NCBI GenBank assembly: GCA_007694165.1
Contig: RECE01000293.1
Span: forward strand, 1-34,351
Direction: 5' to 3'
DNA from: Bacteroidota bacterium
Lineage (GTDB): Bacteria; Bacteroidota; Bacteroidia; Bacteroidales; UBA7960
Length of the DNA stretch: 34,351 bases
The number at the start of each line of letters is the position of its first letter. The first letter of the stretch is position 1. Below the pieces are notes generated by a model, which searched no databases, had not been told where the DNA came from, and worked only from the letters and a program-made list of their open reading frames with translations. Positions 8,037 through 17,822 of this stretch are shown here, in pieces. A program made the translations under genes and the position numbers.

Positions 8037-8702
8037 TTAGTTTCCCTGTTGTTTCACCTCATCGGCAAGTCCTCGCTTTTTGAAAAGCAGTTTGTTCTCT
8101 TCTCCCTTAAGCAAACGCCTGATGTTTTTGATATGGGTAAATGGTACAAATACTGCTACTGCAAAAGCAAAAATAATTTCTGACAACAGCGTGCTTTGCA
8201 ATATAAAAATAACCACAAATGGAAAAGCAATGGCAGCACTCATTGATCCCAGTGAAACATAGCGGGTGGGAAGGAAAAAAGCAAGAAATACAACCAGGCA
8301 AATCAATACTGCCAGAGGAAACATGGCTATGGCGATGCCCACAAGGGTTGCAATACCTTTTCCTCCTCTGAAACTGGCAAAAACCGGAAAAACATGGCCC
8401 ACCAACGCCAGGGTACCCAGCATAAGCTTGTAAATAATCAAATGATTTTCGTTGGTGAAGGAAACCATAAATAAAGTGCTCAGGGAAACAGCCAGAAATC
8501 CTTTCAGAGCATCCAGGAGCAAGACTATGGCTCCGGCTCTGTTTCCAAATACCCTCAAAGCATTGGTTGCCCCTGCATTACCACTTCCGAAGTTGCGCAA
8601 ATCTATCTTGTAAAAAATCTTGCCAAACCATACTGAGGTAGGAATAGACCCCAACAGGTAGGCTAACAATAATGCAATAATTTCGTATTTGTCCAGACTC
8701 AT
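8037..8702 (-). CDS. plsY: Acyl-phosphate:glycerol-3-phosphate acyltransferase PlsY
   Basis: 221 residues, an integral membrane enzyme that transfers an acyl group from acyl-phosphate to glycerol-3-phosphate, the first step of phospholipid synthesis. The family signatures are intact: GSIPTSVWFGK near residue 18, GSGNAGATNALRVFG (about 39-53) and FASFRGGKGIAT (about 109-120). Several hydrophobic segments fit the family's topology. It sits between the 1515-residue secreted protein gene (67-base gap) and clpS (28-base gap), same strand. Confidence 0.93.
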   Translation of the reverse strand: MSLDKYEIIALLLAYLLGSIPTSVWFGKIFYKIDLRNFGSGNAGATNALRVFGNRAGAIVLLLDALKGFLAVSLSTLFMVSFTNENHLIIYKLMLGTLALVGHVFPVFASFRGGKGIATLVGIAIAMFPLAVLICLVVFLAFFLPTRYVSLGSMSAAIAFPFVVIFILQSTLLSEIIFAFAVAVFVPFTHIKNIRRLLKGEENKLLFKKRGLADEVKQQGN

Positions 8703-8769
8703 TTTTATAGTTTTGGTTAGCGCTGAATCATTGATACAGCAGGTTCTGATTTATTTTTACTGTGGGTTT

Positions 8770-11700
8770 TTATTCCCGGTCCATCATTCTCATACTTCTT
8801 ACAAAATCAAAAGGTCTGCGATCCGATGACAGCATAAAGGCAAAGGGTTCTTCACCTCTTTCTACATCCATCCTTCTTCTCCTTGGGTTAACATCTCTGA
8901 TCATATTATTATACTCATTATTGGAAGCAATGGTTTGCATGATACCCTGGGAATAGGTAAAAAAGAACCAGTCCTTGCCGATGCCTTCATCGGCAAAGCT
9001 GCTGGGAACAAGCACCATATTGAATACATCTCCGCCTCTGGCTTTTCTTATCTCAAGAAAGCCATCTACATAGCGGTTCATGGCGAATCTTTCCATGTTT
9101 CCAATACCAATGGGTTCGGTAGTATAAAAAGTTTGAGCCGTTTGATTCCACTTCATTTTAAGGTCAGCAAAAAAGAAAGTATGGTTCAGTTCAGCTGGAA
9201 ATCTCCGGAACACTCCATCGGCAAGGAATTCCTCCACAAGTCGTTGGGAGGTTTCAGCGTTGGTTACTTTCTCGAGATAACTTGTGTATTTAAAACGATT
9301 GATGTTGAGGGGTTCGGTATGTTCGGATTCATTGAGGTACTTCTCAACCATGGCCAGTGCCGGGTTGAGGAAGTAGAAGTTAACTCCCATAACAATATCA
9401 AGGTTAACCTCATTTTCAGGCAGGTTGTGGGTTATTCGGCCATATGAATTGGTTTTAAACTGTCCAAGGCTGTTGCTGAGCAAAATGTCTCCATGACCAT
9501 TCACTATACAAGTGTTGGGGTTAATGGTAATAATATTGTCGGGCAGTGAGGGTTTATGCAGTTTTTCGGCTGTACTGATCTGATACTGTCTCAAATCCCT
9601 GTCATATGTTAGAAATCCTGTTGCAGATATCAGTGGCAAATCGGAATAATGTTTCTGCCGGTCAAATACGGCCGGATAAATATGAACCGAATCGCCCGAA
9701 AGCATCATTGCTGTGTAAATTCTTCCTCCTGCATCATTTCTCAATTCCTCTTCCAGGGGTATAAAAATACTGTCATTTTTAATTTCGGCTTCAAACCTGA
9801 ACCAGTTGGGGTGATATAGCGGGCAATCTACAAACATTTGGGTGGCACCCTTATAGAAAAAATTGGGGTTTTCTGCTTTCAAGTCCATATCCCCGTAAAA
9901 AGCAAATTGAGGGCTGATGGTGAAATCCTGGTCCTTTTCGATTTTTGCTTTGGCAAAGGTTGTTCTGTATGCCCTGTCTACACCAATAGACTCAAAAAAA
10001 ACAGGCTGCAGGTTGCCATCCAAATCTGCGTAATCATACATCCCCGATCCGCCATAACTCCATTTGGAGGTAACATTGATGTCAGCGTTATAAAATCGAT
10101 GCAGTTGAGTCTTTGTGTTAGCAATAACAAGGGCATTTTCCAGCTTTTTAAATTCTGCCCTTGCCAGTATCTGTACTTTCTCATCGTCAGGATAGATGGC
10201 GGCGTCAGCCACTTTAATGATTTTTACCTCAGTGGCATCTATGATGTTTTCTTCCAGGTTGTAATCAATCCGACCGGCATGAAAACCCAGGCCGTCCTGG
10301 GCGGTATGGGTTGAAATCAGTTCATGACCTGAAAAATCGTAATTTATCCAGTCTTCAGGGGACAGGGTTCCCATGCTTGCTATCTCGGCTCTCAGTTCAC
10401 TGTTCAGAACCAAAGTTCCTGTATTCATATCCCAGTCCATATTATAACCGAACGCATTGAAACGGTTCAGTTCGAAATCCAGTTTTGATTCATTTTCAAT
10501 GTTCTGTAGTTGTGCAGTCCGGTCATTTATGTTTACATAGGAGTTATAGTTGGAAGCTTTGATTGCCGTGTTTTTGCCATCGGCAGTCATGAGGGTAAGG
10601 TCAGTTTTTTCAGCATCAAACTCACCCTTTTTAAAATCAAAATTCTTCGAAAGCATCCTACCCCCGAAAAACTCCAGTTCTCCGTCACCGGTCAGACCTT
10701 CGGGTGTAAGTTCTATACCTCCTTTGAGCATGGCCAGTCCTCCAAATATCCCGATAGGCTTGGTGGTATGCCGCAGGTTCATATTGTCCTGGTGTGGCAG
10801 GTAAAGCATATTAACATCCCGTGCGTTAACTTCAGGATATTCCACTGGCCCCTCCTGAGCCACAAGGTTAAACGTGTTTACATCCGCCCTGGCAGAGTCG
10901 GGAAACATAATCATCCTGTTGGCATGCACAATGGCATTGAGATAGTTGAGTTCACCATCGGCTCTCAGTCCCTCATAACTCATGTCGATAGGGCCTTTGT
11001 ATACCGCCTTGCCGTCGTAAATGGTGTATCCTTCTTCCGGGGTTTTCGTGTTAAAACCCAGGGAGTAGTCAGGCTGTACGGTCAGGTAATCGTAAAAGTC
11101 AGGAAAAATGCCCGTTGAAATAAATACCCCGTCAAAAGCGATGTTGTCTGTGGTAGCATTGTCGAGGCTGTCAATGGAGAAGGGAATCAATTTGAAGAAT
11201 ACATGTTCGCGATTGTACACCCCTTCCTGCACAATGTCTCTGTCGTAATAAACGAATGACTCGTTGTCGGAGTTGAAGATAGGGAATCTTGGATAAGGCA
11301 TCTGTCCTGATTTGTTTCGGGGATGGTCTACCAGCAGTTCTCCATTGATTCCTTCCAGAACTGTTTGCACGCGTACCAGTGAGTACCGCCCGCGGCTGTC
11401 AGGTTCAAAGGAGCGTACCCTGAAACTCATGGAGTCTGTCTGAAGCAGTTCTATTTTGAACATGTCATAATCAAAGAAAAATTCTTTCCCGTAAAAGTCA
11501 AAAAGTCCCGACTCAATGCGGCCGTCGAAATACATATCCCTGTTTTTTTTTACTACAACTTGCTGGTTGTTAGGGTGCAGTACAACGTTTTTCTCGTTGC
11601 TCAGGGGTATCTTCTCCACACCATAGAGCTGTAAATCAAAGTTGTTCATATTCAGCCTGGCATTTACCGGGGCTGTAGAATTGATGCGAATAACATCAAA

Positions 11701-13317
11701 GTCGCTTCTGCCGGCATAAGAGGTAATATAATGAAACAACTTGTTTCCCAGGGTTACTGTTTCATCATCCTGGTTGTAGGTAACAAACCCATCCTGAGAA
11801 AAGGTGAGTAACTGAGAAGAAACGCTGGCAATATCGGCCCTTATATAGCGTGCATACTCGCTGATGGGGAAAGTATTTGAGTTGTATTCTCTTCCAAAGT
11901 TCCGCAAGCGTATCAGGGGGTGGAGTTGCGACATTCCCTGCATTCGCATGTATCTCATGTCTGAAAAATAATCATGAGATTCAAAATATGCCTCTCCTGT
12001 TTCACTGATACCCCTTATCATTCTGAGGTCAATCTCGTAGGTGTCAATGTTCCAGTAAATGGCTTCACAATACATGTCCATTTTGTGAAAGGAGCTGCTA
12101 AAGGGGGCTTTGGAAAATCCCTTTTCATCGCGCAGCAGCGAAAACTCCCTGGAGGGGTTGAGGTACCGCATGTTTACGTTTGGGTGAAAAATGGAATCTC
12201 CCGAAAGGTAAATACTCACAGCGGCGCGCTGTGTTACAATCCTGTCGCTCAAAATGCTGAAACTTCGACCCCTTGCTGTAATAAACAAGGAGTCGGCTCT
12301 GTAAATATGGACGGTTGCCTCTCCTTCAGCAGTACCCGAGCCCAGAACCCTTGCGCCGGTCATGGTAAAGCCTCCGCGGAAATCAATTCCCTCAAAGAGA
12401 TTCTTAATTTCGTGCACCACCTGGTATGATTCAAAACGCGGATAGCGGGCTGTTTCATGATTCACTTCTGCAATGATTCTTTCAGTAAGTTTGCCCATGA
12501 GGGGCTCCTGAAAGAAATGCCTGTTGTAAAAGGTTGCAGAGTCTGCATCCCATCTGGCAGTAGCCATATTTATGTTATAATGGCTCAGGTTGGCAAAAAC
12601 GGTATCAGGATGCAGTTTGACCCTTTCCCAGGTTATTTTTCCTCCTTTTCCGTAAAACATCTCTTCCATCAGGTGCAACTCACCCCGGGTGTTGTAGATG
12701 AGTGTGCTGTCATCCTGGGCAAAACAAATCAGGTCGCCTCCGTTGAAAACAGCCCGCGCAAGGCCATCCTCGTAGGTTAAAACGTAATCATTGTTTTTTA
12801 TCTGCCACTTTACAATGTTGGATTGATATAGAATGTTTTCCGTGAAAAGCTTGTTGCTTGTCTCCCAGTATCGCAGCAATCGTCTTTGGTTCTGGAGATT
12901 CATCAAAGGCTGAAAACTTTCATGCCAAACACCAAAATTGACATCCGCATTCCTGGTTTTTAAAACATCCAACACTCCTTTTACATAGGAGGCTTGTTCG
13001 GGCCAGGGGCGCAGACGCAAAACCTGCATCTGATCCAGGGTGTTTAATATCCACTCTTTCTGAGGTTCCAAAAGGGTTTCACTCTTCCAGAGCACAGTAA
13101 AGCTGTCCACCATTACCTGGGCTTTGAGTCTTTCATTGCGATCCAGGTTGGCTGTAAAATAATCTAACTGTCTGATAAACGCTTCATCATTATCCCTTGT
13201 AAACTCTATACGTTGAGCGTATCCCTGCGAAATGAAGAACAGGCACAATACCATGAAAACCCAGGGTTTTCCTGAGAAAAGGTTGGATTGTATTTTCAAA
13301 TGATTTATCCTCATCAT
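8770..13317 (-). CDS. Very large secreted protein of unknown function (1515 residues)
   Basis: The N-terminus has a signal peptide (hydrophobic segment about 20-33, VFMVLCLFFISQGYA, cleavage near Ala34-Gln35). The rest is soluble and beta-rich with alternating polar and hydrophobic residues. Repeated passages such as LTPEGLTGDGELEFFGG, MSYEGLRADGELNYLN and YNSYVNINDRTAQLQN resemble the layered beta strands of LptA/OstA-like or AsmA-like proteins, but no family was recognised with confidence. No lipobox, C-terminal sorting domain or catalytic motif was seen; the tail is Arg-rich. It follows prmA by 65 bases and precedes plsY, so it may belong to the tpiA-prmA-plsY-clpS run. A periplasmic or envelope role is inferred from the signal peptide only. 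The frame is intact over 4.5 kb, so the gene is under selection. Confidence 0.7.
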   Translation of the reverse strand: MMRINHLKIQSNLFSGKPWVFMVLCLFFISQGYAQRIEFTRDNDEAFIRQLDYFTANLDRNERLKAQVMVDSFTVLWKSETLLEPQKEWILNTLDQMQVLRLRPWPEQASYVKGVLDVLKTRNADVNFGVWHESFQPLMNLQNQRRLLRYWETSNKLFTENILYQSNIVKWQIKNNDYVLTYEDGLARAVFNGGDLICFAQDDSTLIYNTRGELHLMEEMFYGKGGKITWERVKLHPDTVFANLSHYNINMATARWDADSATFYNRHFFQEPLMGKLTERIIAEVNHETARYPRFESYQVVHEIKNLFEGIDFRGGFTMTGARVLGSGTAEGEATVHIYRADSLFITARGRSFSILSDRIVTQRAAVSIYLSGDSIFHPNVNMRYLNPSREFSLLRDEKGFSKAPFSSSFHKMDMYCEAIYWNIDTYEIDLRMIRGISETGEAYFESHDYFSDMRYMRMQGMSQLHPLIRLRNFGREYNSNTFPISEYARYIRADIASVSSQLLTFSQDGFVTYNQDDETVTLGNKLFHYITSYAGRSDFDVIRINSTAPVNARLNMNNFDLQLYGVEKIPLSNEKNVVLHPNNQQVVVKKNRDMYFDGRIESGLFDFYGKEFFFDYDMFKIELLQTDSMSFRVRSFEPDSRGRYSLVRVQTVLEGINGELLVDHPRNKSGQMPYPRFPIFNSDNESFVYYDRDIVQEGVYNREHVFFKLIPFSIDSLDNATTDNIAFDGVFISTGIFPDFYDYLTVQPDYSLGFNTKTPEEGYTIYDGKAVYKGPIDMSYEGLRADGELNYLNAIVHANRMIMFPDSARADVNTFNLVAQEGPVEYPEVNARDVNMLYLPHQDNMNLRHTTKPIGIFGGLAMLKGGIELTPEGLTGDGELEFFGGRMLSKNFDFKKGEFDAEKTDLTLMTADGKNTAIKASNYNSYVNINDRTAQLQNIENESKLDFELNRFNAFGYNMDWDMNTGTLVLNSELRAEIASMGTLSPEDWINYDFSGHELISTHTAQDGLGFHAGRIDYNLEENIIDATEVKIIKVADAAIYPDDEKVQILARAEFKKLENALVIANTKTQLHRFYNADINVTSKWSYGGSGMYDYADLDGNLQPVFFESIGVDRAYRTTFAKAKIEKDQDFTISPQFAFYGDMDLKAENPNFFYKGATQMFVDCPLYHPNWFRFEAEIKNDSIFIPLEEELRNDAGGRIYTAMMLSGDSVHIYPAVFDRQKHYSDLPLISATGFLTYDRDLRQYQISTAEKLHKPSLPDNIITINPNTCIVNGHGDILLSNSLGQFKTNSYGRITHNLPENEVNLDIVMGVNFYFLNPALAMVEKYLNESEHTEPLNINRFKYTSYLEKVTNAETSQRLVEEFLADGVFRRFPAELNHTFFFADLKMKWNQTAQTFYTTEPIGIGNMERFAMNRYVDGFLEIRKARGGDVFNMVLVPSSFADEGIGKDWFFFTYSQGIMQTIASNNEYNNMIRDVNPRRRRMDVERGEEPFAFMLSSDRRPFDFVRSMRMMDRE

Positions 13318-13382
13318 AACAGGGGTTGGGTTTTCAGCGTTGTTTGATTATTGTTGGAAGCAGCTATGCTTTACAGGGACTG

Positions 13383-14228
13383 TTATTTGGAAAATCTTAC
13401 GGCTACCCATTCTTTGTTTTTCTTGTGCCCGGTTTCTTTCATCCCAAGTTCCTTAGCCAGCTTAACAAGCTCTTCCATGTCTTCATAGAAAAATCCACTG
13501 ATAAACAATAAACCGTTTTTTTGCAAAACATCCGCGTAGATGTGCATGTCTTCTTTAAGGACGTTTTTGGTGATATTGGCAAGAATAATGTCAAACTTTT
13601 CTCCCCCAATACAGGACGCATCGCCAAGCATAGCCCTTACATGGGTTGTGCCATTTTTTTGAATGTTTTCAAGGGTATTCTCGTATGCATAGGGATAATT
13701 GTCAATGGCAAGCACCGGCCCGGCCCCTTTCATGGCTGCAAAGATGGCCAGGATTCCTGTTCCGCATCCCATATCCAGCACTGCTTTGTTGGTGAAGCTG
13801 GTTTCAATCATCCATTGCACCATCAAAGTGGTGGTTTCATGGTGTCCTGTTCCGAATGACATTTTGGGTTCGATGACAATCTCGTATTCATAACCCTTGC
13901 GCTCCTCATGAAAAGGTGCCCTGATGTAGCATTTGCCATCCACATCCACAGGGTCAAAATTGCTCTCCCACTCCTGGTTCCAGTTGCGGCTGTTAATGGT
14001 TTCCCAGGAAAAATCAAAGGTAACTTCGCCTTCCTGAACCTCTTCCAGTTTGATGGTCTGAAGCATCTTTTCGTCAAAATCAGCTGAGGGAATATAGGCT
14101 TTGAAGCCTTTGAGGTTTTCCTCAAAACTTTCAAAGCCTATTTCTGCCATTTCTGCTATCAATAAATCAGACCAGGGTTGTGCCGGTGTTACAACGACCG
14201 TAACCTGTATGTAATCAGTTGAGCTCAT
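13383..14228 (-). CDS. prmA: Ribosomal protein L11 methyltransferase
   Basis: Start placed at the ATG at 14228, one base after the tpiA TGA (TGA-T-ATG). The longer open frame runs into tpiA and its extra residues do not resemble PrmA. The 281-residue product has the PrmA N-terminal domain (MSSTDYIQVTV...), the family motif SFGTGHHETT, the SAM-binding motif VLDMGCGTGILAI and the ILANI motif. It trimethylates ribosomal protein L11 using S-adenosylmethionine. The tight junction suggests translational coupling with tpiA. Confidence 0.92.
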   Translation of the reverse strand: MSSTDYIQVTVVVTPAQPWSDLLIAEMAEIGFESFEENLKGFKAYIPSADFDEKMLQTIKLEEVQEGEVTFDFSWETINSRNWNQEWESNFDPVDVDGKCYIRAPFHEERKGYEYEIVIEPKMSFGTGHHETTTLMVQWMIETSFTNKAVLDMGCGTGILAIFAAMKGAGPVLAIDNYPYAYENTLENIQKNGTTHVRAMLGDASCIGGEKFDIILANITKNVLKEDMHIYADVLQKNGLLFISGFFYEDMEELVKLAKELGMKETGHKKNKEWVAVRFSK

Positions 14229-14229
14229 A

Positions 14230-15003
14230 TCAGAATGATTGAATAATGGTGCAGAAGTCTTCTGCTTTAAGTGATGCACCTCCGATGAGTCCGCCATCAA
14301 CGTCTTTATTGGCAAACAGTTCAGCCGCATTTTTTGCGTTGCAGCTGCCACCATAAAGGATGGAAGTGTTTTCTGCTACATCATCATTGTATTTATCTTT
14401 GACCAGCCCGCGAATATATGCATGCATTTCCTGAGCCTGTTCGGGTGAGGCGGTTACGCCTGTTCCAATAGCCCAAACGGGCTCATAGGCAATTACCACT
14501 TTGGCGAATTCCTCAGCAGATAACCAGAAAATTCCTTTTTCGAGTTGCTCTTTAACCACTTCAAAATGGTTGCCGGTATTTCTCTCTTCCAATACTTCAC
14601 CGCAGCAATACATGGGGGTAAGTCCTGCGTCCATTGCCACTTTTACCTTTTTGGCAAGTACCTCATTGGTTTCTCCAAAATAAGCTCTACGCTCTGAGTG
14701 ACCCACCAATACATTAATGGCACCTGCGGATTTAATCATTGAAACGGAAGTTTCGCCTGTAAAAGCCCCTTTTTCCTCCGTGTGGCAATTCTGGGCGCCG
14801 CTGCTCAGTCCCTGGATCCCTTTTACTGAATCTGAAACAGAAGCGATATGTGTAAAAGGTGTGAACATTATCACCTGGGGTGAATGGTTAAGTTTTTCCA
14901 GCGGGTTCTTCTTTGCAAAATCAGCAATTTCAGCACTCAATTGTAAGCCTTCCTGCAATGTAAGGTTCATTTTCCAGTTTCCTGCAACAATTTTCTTTCT
15001 CAT
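14230..15003 (-). CDS. tpiA: Triosephosphate isomerase
   Basis: 257 residues, full length for the family. Catalytic residues are visible: Asn9 and Lys11 (GNWKMN), His102 (LVGHSERR) and Glu174 in the signature IAYEPVWAIGTG. The phosphate-binding GGSCNAKNA and DGGLIGGASL loops are near the C-terminus. It interconverts dihydroxyacetone phosphate and glyceraldehyde-3-phosphate in glycolysis and gluconeogenesis. prmA follows after one base. The 178 bases upstream, before the permease stop, contain two TTTTGCAA-like words but no clear promoter. Confidence 0.97.
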   Translation of the reverse strand: MRKKIVAGNWKMNLTLQEGLQLSAEIADFAKKNPLEKLNHSPQVIMFTPFTHIASVSDSVKGIQGLSSGAQNCHTEEKGAFTGETSVSMIKSAGAINVLVGHSERRAYFGETNEVLAKKVKVAMDAGLTPMYCCGEVLEERNTGNHFEVVKEQLEKGIFWLSAEEFAKVVIAYEPVWAIGTGVTASPEQAQEMHAYIRGLVKDKYNDDVAENTSILYGGSCNAKNAAELFANKDVDGGLIGGASLKAEDFCTIIQSF

Positions 15004-15181
15004 TTTTTTCCAATTTTAGATTAGGTGAATTATACAATCGTACGTTGATAGCTTAAAAGGATTTTGCAAAAGGAGGATGTTTTCCATCGTAAAATCTTGC
15101 AAAAATACTAAAAGTCCAACGCCAAAAACTACGTAAAATTATTGAATTTCTGCATGATGACCACAGTAAAGCCCATTGTTT

Positions 15182-16258
15182 TTACTGCAGGCGAATCCTG
15201 GGATCGAGAATTCCATAGATAATGTCAACTATAATGTTGACCAGTACCAGCATTACCGAGATAAGTAAAACTGCTCCCATGATCAAAGGGAAATCATAGG
15301 TTTCCAGAGAATCAACAATTACTACCCCGATTCCTTTCCAGTCGAAAACGTATTCTACAAATACGGCTCCTGCCATCAGCGACGCAAACCATCCTGAAAT
15401 GGCAGTGATAACCGGATTCATTGCATTTTTCAGGGCATGTCTTGTAATTACTCTGTAAAATGACAATCCTTTGGCTTTGGCTGTGCGGATATAATCCTGC
15501 GAAAGTACATTGACCAGTGAGCTTCGCGTTAATTCGGTAACAATGGCCAGGGGTCTTATCCCCAGTGTGATGGCCGGCAAAATGATATTTTTCCACTGAA
15601 TATATTCTCCCCGCCCGAAGTCGTCTACCTCCCAAAGGCTTCCGCTCATGTTCAGTCCGGTATAATCGCCAAGTACAAATGCAAACAGCCATGCTATGAT
15701 AATGGCAGCAAAAAAGGAAGGTAGCGACATACCTGATACTGACAGCACCAGGATGGCCTTTGCAAAAGGAGTGTTGTTTTTAATGGCAGAAAAAATTCCC
15801 AGTATGATGCCCACCAGCATGGCAAATCCAATAGAAATGGTGGCCAGCAGCAAGGTATTGGGAAAGGCAGTTGCCAGCACCTGTGTTACAGGACGGTTGC
15901 TTTGATACGACCGGCCCAGATAAGGGCCTTTGATCACCATGCTCACACTGCCGGCCTTCAGTACCCTGAAATAATTGTACTTCTGGTCATCAAGATAAAA
16001 GAAGCTTTCTGGTTGTTCGTGCTTGTGGAAAGAGAGCGGAGACAGGTCGTTGACGTAATTGGCAAACCTGACAGGTAAAGGACGGTCAAGGCCCAATTCG
16101 TTGCGTATGGCTTCCACTGATGCTATGTCGGCCCGCTGACCCAGCATCATTCGGGCAGGATCTCCGGGCAATACATTGAACAGAAAGAACACTACCGTTA
16201 TTACCCCCAGCATAACCAGGAATCCGTATCCTATTCTTTTTGACAGAAATTTTACCAC
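15182..16258 (-). CDS. DppB/OppB-type peptide ABC transporter permease
   Basis: 358 residues with the layout of a binding-protein-dependent transport permease: first membrane segment about 10-30 (VMLGVITVVFFLFNVLPGDP), an extracytoplasmic part with FPNTLLLATISIGFAM starting the core, and the EAA-loop region RTAKAKGLSFYRVITRHALKNA matching the coupling motif of DppB/OppB proteins. Such permeases import di- or oligopeptides, or nickel in some cases. The linker between the first membrane segment and the core (about 70-125) is longer than in E. coli DppB. No DppC, ATPase or binding protein is in the window, so its partners must be encoded elsewhere. It follows DUF1599 by 72 bases on the same strand. 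Confidence 0.88.
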   Translation of the reverse strand: MVKFLSKRIGYGFLVMLGVITVVFFLFNVLPGDPARMMLGQRADIASVEAIRNELGLDRPLPVRFANYVNDLSPLSFHKHEQPESFFYLDDQKYNYFRVLKAGSVSMVIKGPYLGRSYQSNRPVTQVLATAFPNTLLLATISIGFAMLVGIILGIFSAIKNNTPFAKAILVLSVSGMSLPSFFAAIIIAWLFAFVLGDYTGLNMSGSLWEVDDFGRGEYIQWKNIILPAITLGIRPLAIVTELTRSSLVNVLSQDYIRTAKAKGLSFYRVITRHALKNAMNPVITAISGWFASLMAGAVFVEYVFDWKGIGVVIVDSLETYDFPLIMGAVLLISVMLVLVNIIVDIIYGILDPRIRLQ

Positions 16259-16330
16259 AATACCTGTTGGTTTAAATCAATATACTATTACCTGCATTGA
16301 AAGGTTTTGGCCTTTAATGATGCAGAGGCT

Positions 16331-16882
16331 TTACGATTCCAGGTCCAGTTTGATAAGCGCAAAAACACCGTAATTGATGATGTCATAAAAATTTGCGTCG
16401 ATCCCTTCAGAAATGGTGGTCTGCCCCTGGTTGTCTTCAATTTGTTTGATGCGCAGCAATTTCATCAGGATAATATCTGCCAGACTTGATACTCTCATTT
16501 CTCTCCAGGCCTCGTCATAGTCATGGTTTTTGTCCTGCATGAGCATTCTGGCTTTGTCGTAATAATGGATGTATTTCTCTTTTGCCTGCTCAGGGCTGAG
16601 GTCTGCCTGATTGGCGTGACCCATTTCCAGTTGTACCAGCGCCATTACCGAGTAGTTTACAATACCTATAAACTCAGGTTTGATCCCTTCATCGATTTTT
16701 TGTGTACCTTTGTTTTGTATTGAGCGAATGCGCTGGGCTTTGATGTAAATTTGGTCAGTAAGTGAAGAGCTGCGCAAGATGCGCCATGCACTTCCGTAAT
16801 CCTGCATTTTTTTGAGGAATATTTCAAGGCAAATTTCTTTAATTTGCTCAAATTGCTGATTGGTTTTTTCTTCCTGACCCAT
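16331..16882 (-). CDS. DUF1599 protein with internal duplication
   Basis: 183 residues, all-alpha, matching the DUF1599 family common in Bacteroidota. Two similar halves are visible: about 22-86 (KKMQDYGSAWRILRSSSLTD... then IDEGIKPEFIGIVNY) and about 112-180 (MQDKNHDYDEAWREMRVSSLAD... then ISEGIDANFYDIINYG). The acidic and Tyr residues of each half recall nucleotide-binding all-alpha folds, and the family has been associated with nucleotide modification, but activity is not established. It is divergent from folP with only 50 bases between starts, so their promoters share this gap. In many Bacteroidota this gene lies near tpiA and folP-cdaA, as here. Confidence 0.8.
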   Translation of the reverse strand: MGQEEKTNQQFEQIKEICLEIFLKKMQDYGSAWRILRSSSLTDQIYIKAQRIRSIQNKGTQKIDEGIKPEFIGIVNYSVMALVQLEMGHANQADLSPEQAKEKYIHYYDKARMLMQDKNHDYDEAWREMRVSSLADIILMKLLRIKQIEDNQGQTTISEGIDANFYDIINYGVFALIKLDLES

Positions 16883-16932
16883 AAAGTTATTGGTAATTAT
16901 TGTTGAAAGTAAAAATTTGAATTGCTTTATTC

Positions 16933-17796
16933 ATGTTGCAAGATACGTTTTTTGAAACAAAAAATACGCTCAATTGCAGGGGCAAAATTATAAATTTATC
17001 CGCACCTGTGGTAATGGGAGTGATTAATGTGGGGCCCGATTCATTTTATGATGGAGGAAAATACCGTACTTCGTGGGATATCATTAAGCAAGCGGGCAAG
17101 CTGATAGAGGAAGGAGCAGCTATTATTGATGTGGGAGCAGCCTCTACCCGACCCGGAGCAGCCCTTGTGGATTCCTCCGCAGAAAGAAGATACGTAATGC
17201 CGGCCATTGAAACGCTGGTGAAAGAATTTCCCGATGCAATTTTGTCCATAGACACCTACAATGCCGATACCGCTAATGAAGCCATAAACGCCGGGGCGCA
17301 TATCATCAATGATATTTCTGCCGGTGAATTTGATTCCGGAATGTTTTCTGTTGTGGCACAGTTACAGGTGCCTTATGTGATTATGCATATCAAAGGAAAA
17401 CCTGCCAATATGCAGCAGAATCCTGTTTACACAGATATTGTAAAAGAAATTGCCGGTTATTTTGCTGAAAAAATTTTCAGATTAAGAGAAGAAGGAGTGC
17501 ACGATATCATCATCGATCCCGGGTTTGGTTTTGGCAAGTCATTGGAAGATAATTACAGATTGCTCAACATGCTGGATTATTTTAAAATTTTCGAACTTCC
17601 CATTCTGGTGGGTTTTTCGCGAAAATCGATGATCAACAAAGTATTGGGAACCAGTCCAGAGAAAGCCCTTAACGGAACAACAGTACTTAATACCGTGGCC
17701 TTGCAAAAGGGTGCCGGCATTCTGCGTGTGCACGATGCCCTTGAAGCTGCACAGGCCATTCAGCTCATTCAAATGTTGCATGCCCAAAATGATTAG
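16933..17796 (+). CDS. folP: Dihydropteroate synthase
   Basis: 287 residues. It condenses 6-hydroxymethyl-dihydropterin pyrophosphate with p-aminobenzoate in folate synthesis. Family motifs are present in order: MGVINVGPDSFYDGG (about 28-42), DVGAASTRPGA (about 63-73), SIDTYNADTA, INDISAG, MHIKGKPANMQ, IDPGFGFGKS and LVGFSRKSMI. In loop 1 the usual NVTPDSF reads NVGPDSF, a Thr-to-Gly change in a loop that closes over the substrates. The start ATG lies 50 bases from the divergent DUF1599 start. cdaA follows 26 bases downstream, an arrangement frequent in Bacteroidota. Confidence 0.94.
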   Translation: MLQDTFFETKNTLNCRGKIINLSAPVVMGVINVGPDSFYDGGKYRTSWDIIKQAGKLIEEGAAIIDVGAASTRPGAALVDSSAERRYVMPAIETLVKEFPDAILSIDTYNADTANEAINAGAHIINDISAGEFDSGMFSVVAQLQVPYVIMHIKGKPANMQQNPVYTDIVKEIAGYFAEKIFRLREEGVHDIIIDPGFGFGKSLEDNYRLLNMLDYFKIFELPILVGFSRKSMINKVLGTSPEKALNGTTVLNTVALQKGAGILRVHDALEAAQAIQLIQMLHAQND

Positions 17797-17822
17797 TTTT
17801 TTCAATACTTGATTCATTACAT

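Noticed and set aside
10510-11118. 202-codon plus frame inside the large secreted protein gene
   Set aside because: Antisense to an intact 1515-codon frame; Cys/His-rich shadow composition.
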